Part shown: in pieces, positions 27,469 to 35,823 of the stretch
How the letters are laid out: every line of letters begins with the position of its first letter
Position numbering within the stretch: the first letter of the stretch is position 1
Assembly (NCBI GenBank): GCA_025800395.1
Contig: JAOXRU010000345.1
Span: 1 to 40,063, forward strand
Length of the DNA: 40,063 nucleotides
Direction: 5' to 3'
DNA from: Flavobacteriaceae bacterium
GTDB lineage: Bacteria > Bacteroidota > Bacteroidia > Flavobacteriales > Flavobacteriaceae
The notes under the pieces: generated by a model
The model's database searches: none
The model's input: the letters and a program-made list of their open reading frames with translations, nothing else
Told to the model about the DNA's origin: nothing
Program-made: the position numbers and the translations under genes

Positions 27469-27599
27469 GGGCACTCCCACGCTCCCGATAAAAATCGGGG
27501 CACGTGGTCGGGCTATCACTAGTCGCTTTTTTTGTAGGCGTTTCGCTAGGCTACACACCTACAAAAAAGAGCTCCGACATGCCGTTCTATCCCTAGTGC
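27469..27599 (+). repeat. Dispersed long-hairpin repeat D, copy 2
   Basis: Contains a small hairpin CCCGATAAAAATCGGG near 27484-27499, then GTGGTCGGGCTATCAC, a perfect stem TTTTTTGTAGG (27528-27538) / CCTACAAAAAA (27558-27568), and ends TTCTATCCCTAGTGC. It shares its layout with the minus-strand copy at 12461-12630. Non-coding. Confidence 0.6.
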
Positions 27600-27806
27600 A
27601 AAAAAAAAACTGCAGGCTTCTATTGTAACAACTTACAAGAAAAAACGCATATCAAAAACCATATTTCATAAACCAACAAACCATATCAAATACCCTTATA
27701 TTATCCGAAAATGCACATATATTGCCCTCCAAATCACAAAACCCAGCCCCTATAGACCAATTATCCAAAAAATCTGTTAAATTGTACAACGACTAAAACA
27801 AACAAA
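27600..27806. other. Upstream region of the dipeptidase gene
   Basis: AT-rich, non-coding. A promoter for the gene at 27807 must lie here; no box pair stands out. Confidence 0.4.
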
Positions 27807-29111
27807 ATGAAAGTAACCCCTATACTTGCTGTTTTTCTTCTATTTGCAGCTTGTAAACAAAAACCAAAAGAAGCGCCAAAAGCAGAAATGACCCTAGAAG
27901 AACAGGCCGTTGCCATTCACAACGAAGTCATCACTATAGACACCCACGACGATTTCAATGTCAAGAACTTTACCGATAGCATCAATTATACCCAGAAATT
28001 GGACACCCAGCTCAATCTTCCTTATATGAACGAAGGCGGATTAGATGTCTCTTGGCTTATTGTTTACACTGGGCAAGGTGCGCTCAACGCCGAAGGCTAT
28101 CAAAATGCAGCAGCCAACGCCAAGGCCAAGTTTGATGCCATCCATCGTCTTTGTGATACCTTGGCACCAGACCAAATAGAATTGGCCTACAATAGTGCCG
28201 ATGTGCGACGCATACACAAAGCGGGCAAGAAAGTAGCCATGATAGGTGTAGAAAATGCCTATCCTATAGGGGAAGACATGAGTTTATTTGAAAAATACCA
28301 ACAATTGGGCGCACGATATATATCCTTATCGCACAACGGACACAGTCAGTTTTGTGATTCCAACACAGGAGAAGCCGATGGGGTATGGCTGCACAACGGA
28401 TTGAGTGCACTTGGGAAACAAGCCGTAGTCGAAATGAACCGTTTGGGTATGATGATAGATGTTTCTCATCCATCTAAAGAATCGATGAAACAAATGATAA
28501 CCCTATCCAAGGCGCCAATTATTGCCTCGCACTCCTCTGCTAGAGCCCTATGTGACCATAGTCGAAACCTAGACGATGAGCAATTGCAGCTGATGAAACA
28601 AAATGGGGGAGTAATACAAACTGTAGCCTTTAGCAGTTACCTCAATACCGAGGTACACCAAGCTCGTGAGGCCTATATGAAAGATATCCGCAAGCAAGTA
28701 GCTGATTATTTGGAAGTGAAATGGATCGAATCGAGAGCTGCTTTTGACAGCCTTACCAAAGCCGAGCAAGAGTCCTTTTTGGGATATCGCAAAAAAGTGA
28801 TGGATATGGCCAAAATAAAAGCCAGTAAAGATCCCAATGCCCCAAGAAGGGTAAGTGTAGTAGACTTTGTAGATCATATAGATTATATGGTAAAGAAAAT
28901 AGGAATAGATCATGTAGGAATTAGCTCCGATTTTGACGGTGGTGGTGGTATCGAAGGCTGGGACCATGCAGGAGAAACACTAAGTGTAACCATAGAACTC
29001 GTAAAAAGAGGCTATTCCAAAGAAGATATTGCCAAATTGTGGGGAGAAAATCTGCTTCGCGTATTGGATGAAGTACAAGAGATTTCCAAAAACTGGCAAA
29101 AAATTAACTAA
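27807..29111 (+). CDS. Membrane dipeptidase lipoprotein (M19 family)
   Basis: 434 residues. A lipoprotein signal (MKVTPILAVFLLFAAC) places it in the envelope with C16 lipidated. Binuclear zinc motifs of renal dipeptidase are present: DTHDDF with H47 and D49, IGVENAYPI with the bridging glutamate, DVSHPS and ASHSSARAL with two histidines, and HVGISSDFDG with the late aspartate. A helical insert between about 275 and 345 separates the last two blocks, as is usual for Bacteroidota members. Hydrolyses dipeptides, possibly D-containing ones or peptidoglycan fragments. Followed by a clear terminator, so monocistronic. Confidence 0.93.
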   Translation: MKVTPILAVFLLFAACKQKPKEAPKAEMTLEEQAVAIHNEVITIDTHDDFNVKNFTDSINYTQKLDTQLNLPYMNEGGLDVSWLIVYTGQGALNAEGYQNAAANAKAKFDAIHRLCDTLAPDQIELAYNSADVRRIHKAGKKVAMIGVENAYPIGEDMSLFEKYQQLGARYISLSHNGHSQFCDSNTGEADGVWLHNGLSALGKQAVVEMNRLGMMIDVSHPSKESMKQMITLSKAPIIASHSSARALCDHSRNLDDEQLQLMKQNGGVIQTVAFSSYLNTEVHQAREAYMKDIRKQVADYLEVKWIESRAAFDSLTKAEQESFLGYRKKVMDMAKIKASKDPNAPRRVSVVDFVDHIDYMVKKIGIDHVGISSDFDGGGGIEGWDHAGETLSVTIELVKRGYSKEDIAKLWGENLLRVLDEVQEISKNWQKIN

Positions 29112-29135
29112 ACCAACCAAAACTAAATTTGGAAA

Positions 29136-29168
29136 GAGTCACTTGCAGTAGCAAGTGGCTTTTTTTAT
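29136..29168 (+). terminator. Rho-independent terminator after the M19 dipeptidase
   Basis: AGTCACTTGC, loop AGTA, GCAAGTGGCT: a 10-bp stem with one wobble, followed by TTTTTTATT. Confidence 0.92.
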
Positions 29169-29263
29169 TGCGGATGGAACAAAAAACACTTTGTCTCTAA
29201 TTTGTAGCTTATGCCTAGCAGAGCTTATAGAGATGAAGCATAAACACTAGTCAAAAGGATGTC

Positions 29264-29292
29264 TTGTAAATAGCAGAACATTTGTACCTTTA
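29264..29292 (+). promoter_or_regulatory. Promoter of the PLP decarboxylase gene
   Basis: TTG at 29264-29266, an 18-bp spacer, and TACCTTTA at 29285-29292 (7 of 8 to TAnnTTTG). Transcription would start near 29299, which rules out the TTG codon at 29282 and supports the ATG at 29315. Confidence 0.6.
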
Positions 29293-29314
29293 CAGCCAAT
29301 CAAAAAAACTTGTT

Positions 29315-30730
29315 ATGAACACCTTAGAAGAAATGTACAGTGCAGATGTATTGGGCAAACCAGCCCAAGAGCTCATGCAACAATTGCATACCTACTTACA
29401 GCAAGCTTATAAGGAGCAAACCCCAAAAGTACTGGCCTGGGAGGAGCCCAAACAAGAATACCAATTTTGGAAACAGTTTTTGACCCAAGGCGATAGCAGC
29501 AAATTATTTCAGGAAGTTCTCGATCGATCTATACATATACACCATCCCAAGTATATTGGACATCAGGTGGCACCAATAGTTCCCTTTGGTGCTTTGACGG
29601 CGGCCGTCTCTGCCTTGCTCAACAATGGAATGGCTGTTTACGAAATGGGAAAAGCCTCTACAGCCATGGAAAGAGTAGTTGCCGAGTGGATGGCTACCCA
29701 AATCGGATATAGCAGCAAATCTCGAGGGATATTTACTTCTGGAGGAACGCTGGGAACTCTCACTGCTTTGCTCACGGCAAGAAGGCAAGCTGTATCCGAA
29801 GACATTTGGAACCAAGGCACCAGCAAACAATATGGAATAATGGTATCTGCCCAAGCACATTACAGTGTGGATAGAGCAGTACGCATCATGGGCATGGGAG
29901 AACAAGGCACAGTTAAAATTCCTGTTACAGAACATTTTGTACTCGATATCGACCAACTCCAAAAAAGCTACGATCGGGCTATGGCAGAGGGTATAGAGAT
30001 ATTTGCTATAGTGGGTAGTGCACCATCTACGGCCACAGGAAATTATGACAATTTGGAAGCTGTAGCTGCCTTTGCACAAAAACACCAACTGTGGTTTCAT
30101 GTAGATGGAGCCCATGGAGCAGCAGCTATCTTTTCGGATCGTTACAAAACGTTACTCAAAGGAATAGAGCAAGCCGATTCCATCATAATAGACGGGCACA
30201 AAATGATGATGATGCCAGCGCTTACCACTGCAGTATTGTACAAAGAAGGTGTGGCCAATTACAGTACATTTAGCCAAGAAGCCTCATATTTGTTGGAACA
30301 AAGCGAAGAAGAAGACTGGTACAATCTTGCCAAACGCACCTTTGAGTGCACCAAAAACATGATGATATTGCATTGGTATGCCATGATACAGCAATATGGC
30401 AAACAAGGATTTGCAGCTATAGTAGATCGCCTTTATGATATGGGGAAAACCATGGCGAAAATCATAGAAACCAGTTCCGATTTTGAACTCGCGGTACAAC
30501 CCGATTCCAATATCGTTTGTTTTCGGTTTGTAGGAGCTGGGAGAAGTGATGAGGAGCACAATGCATGCAATCGCAAAATTCGACGTGCTTTGCTTGATGA
30601 TGGTAGTTTTTACATCGTAGCTACTACCTTAAATGATTGTTTTTATTTACGTATAACCATTATGAATATATTTACCGATCAGAGCCATCTGCAACAGTTG
30701 TTGAACGATATAAGAAAAGCAGCCAAATGA
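29315..30730 (+). CDS. PLP-dependent decarboxylase, group II family
   Basis: 471 residues from the ATG at 29315. Fold-type I PLP enzyme of the glutamate / aromatic amino acid / diaminobutyrate decarboxylase family: SGGTLGTLTALLTAR near 143-157, the PLP-ring histidine in SAQAHYSVDRA, HVDGAHGAAA with the ring-nitrogen aspartate, and the Schiff-base lysine K296 in DGHKMMMMP. Four consecutive Met follow the lysine, which is unusual. The C-terminal small domain ends with FYLRITIMN, in place of the LR.C..N pattern of this family. Substrate cannot be told from sequence. Cytoplasmic. No neighbour suggests a siderophore or polyamine pathway. Confidence 0.88.
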   Translation: MNTLEEMYSADVLGKPAQELMQQLHTYLQQAYKEQTPKVLAWEEPKQEYQFWKQFLTQGDSSKLFQEVLDRSIHIHHPKYIGHQVAPIVPFGALTAAVSALLNNGMAVYEMGKASTAMERVVAEWMATQIGYSSKSRGIFTSGGTLGTLTALLTARRQAVSEDIWNQGTSKQYGIMVSAQAHYSVDRAVRIMGMGEQGTVKIPVTEHFVLDIDQLQKSYDRAMAEGIEIFAIVGSAPSTATGNYDNLEAVAAFAQKHQLWFHVDGAHGAAAIFSDRYKTLLKGIEQADSIIIDGHKMMMMPALTTAVLYKEGVANYSTFSQEASYLLEQSEEEDWYNLAKRTFECTKNMMILHWYAMIQQYGKQGFAAIVDRLYDMGKTMAKIIETSSDFELAVQPDSNIVCFRFVGAGRSDEEHNACNRKIRRALLDDGSFYIVATTLNDCFYLRITIMNIFTDQSHLQQLLNDIRKAAK

Positions 30731-30763
30731 TATATATATAAAACTAAAGCGGATGCTTAGCAT

Positions 30764-30783
30764 TTTCTTTTTATAAAAAGAAA
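30764..30783. repeat. 20-bp perfect palindrome after the decarboxylase gene
   Basis: TTTCTTTTTATAAAAAGAAA is identical to its reverse complement. It sits 34 bp after the decarboxylase stop and could act as a weak bidirectional terminator. Confidence 0.55.
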
Positions 30784-30805
30784 CAGCAGTTTGGCGAATT
30801 GTATT

Positions 30806-31063
30806 TAACGTGAGTTCGATATAAATTATCTTCACAGAAGCCTTATAAATAGTGAGATTTGGATTAAAAAGGCGCAGGTTAAACCCTTAATTCAAGGCTT
30901 TTTGGGACAAAGATTGCTGTTTATAAGGCTTTCTATAGATTTATTTTGTCTTTCCTTATGCGTCGTTGTGATCTTTTCGAGCTATAAATAGCCCTTCAAA
31001 GCCACGCCTAGCCTAAGAAAATCAAAATAAACTGTGTGCGTAAGTTATATCGAACTCACGTTA
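30806..31063. repeat. Dispersed repeat A, copy 1 (complete, MITE-like)
   Basis: A 258-bp non-coding element with 23-bp terminal inverted repeats, 22 of 23 matching: TAACGTGAGTTCGATATAAA at the left, and its complement ending in TCGAACTCACGTTA at the right. A second nested inverted repeat, AAGCCTTATAAATAG (30838-30852) against CTGTTTATAAGGCTT (30917-30931), lies inside. Each half has a partner elsewhere: the left half at 39775-39848, the right half at 33087-33176. Confidence 0.8.
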
Positions 31064-31084
31064 GATATGATCAACTCTAGACAC

Positions 31085-31903
31085 TTATACCTTTAAAAAA
31101 GGACTATCAAAAGTATGCCATTCCGTGGTTTTGTTGGGTGTGCCTTCGGTGTTTATTGGGGTGAAGCGTTCCTTGTGTTTTCCTTTTTTATGAAAAGTAA
31201 ATGCTCCTGCACACATACCGTGGCCAACATGCAGTTTGCCATTCCATTCTTTTATGTAATAGATGGTTTTCTCCTTGGTTTTCACAGCAACTAGCTCGGT
31301 TTTGTACCAAACTTCAAATTCCGATTTATTGTGAATTCGGAAAATGGCATTCGCAGAGGCCCCACAACCGTATTGCACAACTTCTGTCTTATCAAAAGCA
31401 AGGCTTAAATTGGAATTTAAAGGGGGCAATGATTTTTTGTTTGTTGTTTTCCAATATACTTTCTCTTGTTCTTTTTTGTCCGCATTCCATTGTTTCATTT
31501 CATAGGATTCCATTTCGGTCTGGTCTGTGTATTTAAGAAAATATGTGGTATTGGGTTTTAGTTCTGAAATCGGACAGAAGATAGCTTGCGTTAATTGGAA
31601 TCGACCTTTTAGTATTTCTTGTATTTTCAGTTCAACTATTTCTCCATTTTCGCTTTCTAAATAAACCATCCTGTTTTTGAAAGTACCTATGGTCTCTTGA
31701 CTAAATGCGTAAGCTTGAATAATAAACATGGAATTCAAACTGATTGCCTTTGTCTTTGGAAAGAAAGACATGCCACTCATTGCGCATTCGGCATAAGCAG
31801 ATGTGATCCCTACTGTTATTAGAAAAAAGAGGATGATATTTTTTATAATGGTAGTTTTTAGAAATTGTATCAAATATAGTTCCGATCGTATGATCACCAG
31901 CAT
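31085..31903 (-). CDS. Secreted protein of unknown function
   Basis: 272 residues. The first 37 form a signal region whose hydrophobic stretch (IILFFLITVGITSAYA) is preceded by about 20 residues, so the true start could be later than the ATG at 31903. The mature part is beta-rich with paired cysteines (ECAMSG at the new N-terminus, QAIFCP, QYGCGASA, HGMCAGAF), suggesting disulfides. No catalytic motif recognised; an immunoglobulin-like or lipocalin-like fold is possible. It is 51 bp after the alpha/beta-hydrolase-like gene on the same strand, and its stop lies only 21 bp from repeat A. Confidence 0.65.
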   Translation of the reverse strand: MLVIIRSELYLIQFLKTTIIKNIILFFLITVGITSAYAECAMSGMSFFPKTKAISLNSMFIIQAYAFSQETIGTFKNRMVYLESENGEIVELKIQEILKGRFQLTQAIFCPISELKPNTTYFLKYTDQTEMESYEMKQWNADKKEQEKVYWKTTNKKSLPPLNSNLSLAFDKTEVVQYGCGASANAIFRIHNKSEFEVWYKTELVAVKTKEKTIYYIKEWNGKLHVGHGMCAGAFTFHKKGKHKERFTPINTEGTPNKTTEWHTFDSPFLKV

Positions 31904-31954
31904 TATTCTATCTCAAAACTGCCTGATTTATGGTATCTATGCCCATAGGAGGAG

Positions 31955-32935
31955 TTATTCTTTGGTTTGTTTTAGAATCCAATCCATCAGTTCCTCTTTA
32001 TGTATTGCATCCCAAGTAGACTGTGTATTCTTTTTTATGGCGGTATTGTCTTTGGGTTGTAATACAATAAGTTCGGTGTTTTCATTTCCTGCTATTTTCA
32101 ATTCTGCCAAAAAACCAACCATATCTGTGGCATTATTCTCGTACAAAGTTCTTAGTTGTTTTGTTAGCTTATATTTTATTGCGGGTTCTATATACCCTCG
32201 AATAGCATAGTCTTTGTAAAAGGCGATATTTTCATTTTTTTCATCAAAGTAACTATAGGCAGAGAAGTTGTGATAATTTTGGGGTTCGGTTTTTGGAGTT
32301 CCGCCCAAGTTGGTTTCCAACAGATAGTTTATCAGTTTAGGTTCCCAAAGGTCTATATGGCCGATGCGCATATCTCGTGTATGTTGGTGCCATTTTCTAG
32401 TAAAATCCATGGTGAAATTGCAAGCGACTATCCCTTTAATGTTAAGTTTAAATTTGAAATCATTCTCTTGCATATATTTAATATAGCGCATGGCTCTATG
32501 ACCAACCAAACTTGCTCCCAGAAAGAATATATTGTCATTTGGTAAATGATGTTTTTCAAATACTTCATTAAGGAGCTTATGGGTAGAAATCATAGAGGAT
32601 GTAGAAAAGTAAAAATCAAGAGGAATTTCGGTAGAAACCGACAATACTGCAAAGTCTTTTTCCGATGCTGCAGTATACATCTGCTTTGCGCTCTTGTTCT
32701 TTTTGTCATACTTCGAATCTTCTAGAAAAATAAGTACCCCTTTTATGTTCTTATTTGCGGGAAGCATTAGGGTATACCCTTTTTGTATAAAAGGCAAAAA
32801 GTCATTTTCTCCTATGCCAACCCTTAGGCTATCCTTTTTTGCAGGTGAATAATCTGTAACTATTTCCTGACCAAAAGATTGGGTACAAAAAACACCAAGG
32901 AATAGGAACACGAATACCTTAAAAACAGCTTTCAT
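31955..32935 (-). CDS. Secreted alpha/beta-hydrolase-like protein
   Basis: 326 residues with a signal peptide (MKAVFKVFVFLFLGVFCTQSFGQ). Pattern of an alpha/beta hydrolase: strand IKGVLIFLEDS, a nucleophile-elbow-like FFLGASLVGHRAMRYI, a strand LNIKGIVACN, a strand TELIVLQPKDN where an acid would lie, and a late histidine in DAIHKEE. The elbow reads GASLVG (GxSxxG) and not the usual GxSxG, so activity is not assured. Probably co-transcribed with the following secreted gene. Substrate unknown. Confidence 0.6.
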   Translation of the reverse strand: MKAVFKVFVFLFLGVFCTQSFGQEIVTDYSPAKKDSLRVGIGENDFLPFIQKGYTLMLPANKNIKGVLIFLEDSKYDKKNKSAKQMYTAASEKDFAVLSVSTEIPLDFYFSTSSMISTHKLLNEVFEKHHLPNDNIFFLGASLVGHRAMRYIKYMQENDFKFKLNIKGIVACNFTMDFTRKWHQHTRDMRIGHIDLWEPKLINYLLETNLGGTPKTEPQNYHNFSAYSYFDEKNENIAFYKDYAIRGYIEPAIKYKLTKQLRTLYENNATDMVGFLAELKIAGNENTELIVLQPKDNTAIKKNTQSTWDAIHKEELMDWILKQTKE

Positions 32936-33086
32936 TATCGTTTGTTTTAGATGCGGTTCAACAGCAGCTTATCACAAAGCCACCCGATTTTTTAGTTTAA
33001 ATATACACCAATTCCAGCATATATAGATACTCAAGAACTTTCTTAAAAAGTAGATTTTGCACCGAAAATGAACTCTAAAAGCTATT
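32936..33086. other. Intergenic region upstream of the hydrolase-like gene
   Basis: Non-coding; must contain the minus-strand promoter of the gene starting at 32935, but no clear TAnnTTTG box is visible. Repeats A and B follow directly to the right. Confidence 0.4.
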
Positions 33087-33176
33087 TAACGAAAGTTCGA
33101 TATACCTTAAAAACAGTGGTTTTTGATTATCTTAGACTGGGTTTGGCTTTTAAAGACTATTCCTAGCTCGAGAAGT
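33087..33176 (-). repeat. Dispersed repeat A, copy 2 (half element)
   Basis: Starts TAACGAAAGTTCGATATA and continues with TTTTGATTATCTTAGACTGG and TAGCTCGAGAAG, which aligns with the reverse complement of the right half of the copy at 30806-31063 (TTTTGATTTTCTTAGGCTAG ... TAGCTCGAAAAG). The other half is missing; repeat B begins at its end. Confidence 0.7.
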
Positions 33177-33345
33177 TTTACCCTTTCTAATTTAAAGTTA
33201 CCCTAATAAATAGTCCTTTTGTCTTTTCTATTTTCAGAATAAAAAGAAACCATAGTTATGGCTATGCCTCATTTTTCTGTTTTGTATAAAGAAAAAAATC
33301 ATCTATTTCTTTTAAGGGTGTTACCAACTAGAAATGGTATTATAA
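33177..33345. repeat. Dispersed repeat B, copy 2
   Basis: Runs from TTTTACCCTTTCTAATTTAA to TAGAAATGGTATTATAA. It shares ends and interior blocks with the copy at 12301-12416 but has about 50 extra bases in the middle (around 33245-33295). Its right end overlaps the last codons of the TonB receptor gene, so the repeat supplies the stop codon (TAA at 33342-33340, minus strand). Confidence 0.72.
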
Positions 33346-35823
33346 TTTTAATCCAAGAGTTAGGTAGACGCTTCGCGGCATAGCTGGAATAATCCCAGGG
33401 CCAGGATAACCTGTGGCTCTCTGGGTGAAATAAGCTTTGTTTAGAAAATTATTTACTCCGGTTTCTACAGTCCAGTTTTTAAAACGATACGACAAAGATA
33501 GGTCCCAAACAGAATAGGCTGGGATACTCCCAATGATACCACTTTGGTTGTCTTTTTTGTTTTGAGGAGCGTTGGAAGCATCTGTATATTGTTTGCCTAA
33601 ATGGCTAAACTGAATGTCGGCCAATAGATTTTTGTAGCCCAGTTTTAATCCAGTTCGCAGATTGATGTTTGGTACAAATTCTACCTTTTTATGTTGTACT
33701 CCTGCAATCTCAGATTTGAGATATTCCGAATTAGTAATAGCTAAATTGGAATAAAAATTGGCCTTAATGCCGTATTTTTCTGGCCAAAAGGTATTTCTTA
33801 GGTTCCAGTCGATGAGGCTTTCGAGACCATAGATTAGTGCGCGCCCGATATTGCCCCGATACCGAACTACTTTTCCTGTGGTAATTGTTTCCCCACTGGC
33901 AGTCTTTCTGGTTTCTTCTCGTAGTACTTCTCCGATTCGATCGTCGTATAGAAGGCCATAAATATTGGCATCAAAAGATACTAGTTTGCCTAATTGTCCA
34001 CGAAAACCCAAATCTGCAGTAAACCCTTTTTCATCATTAATATTCGTATCTATTTGAAAACTCGGATTGATAATACGAATGTCGTTAAAGGTAACCGAAC
34101 GGTAGTTTTGGGAAATATTGGCATACAATTCTGTGTTTGCCATTTTATAACCAAGACCTACGCCAAGCAAGATTCTTGTTCGTTTTAAGGAACGATCGTC
34201 CGAAAAAGTCTGATCTCTTATAATATTGTTAGCTAAATCTCTATCGATAGCACGGTAAGTTCCGTTGCTCTTTGTATGAATATGTTCGAGGCGAAATCCT
34301 GGGGTAATGGATAGTTTGTCGTTTAGGTAAAAAATATTTTCTCCGAAAAAAGCAAAATTTAAATTGGGAAACTCAAAATCCGACTGGCGCAAATCTATAG
34401 GTAATTGATCACTTGTGTATGTTGCAAAGGAAAAATCGGCTTCTTTTGTCTTGCTTCCAGGACCTTGCTGTTCTGCGTTTTTGGCCTGATAATATTTTGC
34501 CCCTAACAGTAAGGTTGCTTTTTTGCTGCCCAATTCATATTTGGTTAAAAATCTAGTTTCCAAGCCCCAGTTTCGAAACAAACCTTTTTGTAAGTCTCGG
34601 GCTTCGTTTGGGTCGTCTTCTTGAGAAACCCTATTGGTGCGAAAACCAATGGCGTTTCGTTTGGCATAAAGCCCAAAAATATTGGCATCGAGCTGACTGT
34701 GGTCTCCAAATTTTTGTTGTAGTTTTAGGGCAAATAAATTCCAATTTACTTCAAACCAATTGCGGCTTCGGTTACTTGTGGTTGGGTCTTTGTAGAATTG
34801 CGCATCTGTAAGACCTCCTGCTTGTTGCGCGGTATAAGAGGAATGGGTGTATTCGAATTGTATATTGGTGTTTTGGTTTATGGCATACCCCAATTGGCTA
34901 AACAATTGCACTGCTTTTAGATCCATATTGGGTCTTGGTGCTTGGTTTAAATTGTTTTTATAGCTGATGTAAGAATAATGGCTAAATTTTCCTTGTGTGC
35001 CACTAATACTGTTAAAAGTAGCATAACCACAATTGCTGTCGAAAGTATGTCTGCTGTTTATTTCCCAAGGTTTTAACGAAGGCTTTTTTAGCTTAAAATG
35101 GATAAGACCGCCAAATTGTGTCCCGTATTGCAAAGATGCGGCACCACGTATAATTTCTATAGACTCTAGTGCTTCAACGGGTGGCGTGTAGTAGCTTTCG
35201 GGATAACCCAAAACATCTGCACTAATATCATAGGCATTTTGTCGTGTGTTAAAATTAGCAGTTCGGTTGGGGTCGAGACCTCTTCCGCCAATGGCTAGTT
35301 GTAATCCGCAATTAGTGCTTTCATATATATTGAGACCTGCCACTTGGGCGTATACTTGGCGCGCATTATTGTTAGATTTATTGCCAATAAGCTGGTCCAC
35401 CATTACAATTTCGTTTTTCTTCCCAGCATAAATACTTGTGCCTTCCACATCTTTTATTCGTTTTAAATCAAATAAGGCTTTTTTCTTTCCAAGTATTACC
35501 ACTTCATTTAGCTCTAGGATTTTACTTAAAGATATGGTTTGGTCGATGTTGGTTGGAATGTCTATTGCTATTTCTTTCCAGCGATAATCTTGATGGTAAA
35601 ACACCAATTGGTGTACACCTTCTTTGAGATCGTTTAATGTAAATTGTCCGTATTGGTTGGTAGTTGCTTCTTTTCCAGAGGTCTTGTCAAATACAGTTGC
35701 AGATAGTATTGGTTTTTTGCTTTCCTTGTCGATTATTTTTCCGCTAAAGCGATGTTGAGAAAAAACAAACAAAGGGGTGCAAAAATATATAAATAAAAGT
35801 ACAGTGTTTTTCTTAAAGGCCAT
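33340..35823 (-). CDS. TonB-dependent receptor, FecA-like
   Basis: 827 residues: signal peptide (about 1-22), a carboxypeptidase-regulatory-like beta-sandwich at about 24-100 (GKIIDKESKKPILSATVFD), a plug domain with IGGRGLDPNRTANFNTRQN and IEIIRGAASLQYGTQFGG, then a 22-strand barrel ending in an aromatic-poor LGLKL. The plug resembles FecA-type ferric-dicitrate receptors of Bacteroidota. Last gene of the operon with DUF4856, imelysin and HTTM proteins; its ATG overlaps the end of the HTTM gene by 11 bp, implying translational coupling. Likely imports an iron complex or another metal chelate. Confidence 0.92.
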   Translation of the reverse strand: MAFKKNTVLLFIYFCTPLFVFSQHRFSGKIIDKESKKPILSATVFDKTSGKEATTNQYGQFTLNDLKEGVHQLVFYHQDYRWKEIAIDIPTNIDQTISLSKILELNEVVILGKKKALFDLKRIKDVEGTSIYAGKKNEIVMVDQLIGNKSNNNARQVYAQVAGLNIYESTNCGLQLAIGGRGLDPNRTANFNTRQNAYDISADVLGYPESYYTPPVEALESIEIIRGAASLQYGTQFGGLIHFKLKKPSLKPWEINSRHTFDSNCGYATFNSISGTQGKFSHYSYISYKNNLNQAPRPNMDLKAVQLFSQLGYAINQNTNIQFEYTHSSYTAQQAGGLTDAQFYKDPTTSNRSRNWFEVNWNLFALKLQQKFGDHSQLDANIFGLYAKRNAIGFRTNRVSQEDDPNEARDLQKGLFRNWGLETRFLTKYELGSKKATLLLGAKYYQAKNAEQQGPGSKTKEADFSFATYTSDQLPIDLRQSDFEFPNLNFAFFGENIFYLNDKLSITPGFRLEHIHTKSNGTYRAIDRDLANNIIRDQTFSDDRSLKRTRILLGVGLGYKMANTELYANISQNYRSVTFNDIRIINPSFQIDTNINDEKGFTADLGFRGQLGKLVSFDANIYGLLYDDRIGEVLREETRKTASGETITTGKVVRYRGNIGRALIYGLESLIDWNLRNTFWPEKYGIKANFYSNLAITNSEYLKSEIAGVQHKKVEFVPNINLRTGLKLGYKNLLADIQFSHLGKQYTDASNAPQNKKDNQSGIIGSIPAYSVWDLSLSYRFKNWTVETGVNNFLNKAYFTQRATGYPGPGIIPAMPRSVYLTLGLKL

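Noticed and set aside
27397-27600. CRISPR array
   Set aside because: Repeated elements here are single hairpins, not regularly spaced direct repeats; no cas genes are present.
30806-31063. IS with transposase remnant
   Set aside because: No frame of more than a few dozen codons lies between the inverted ends; it is non-coding.
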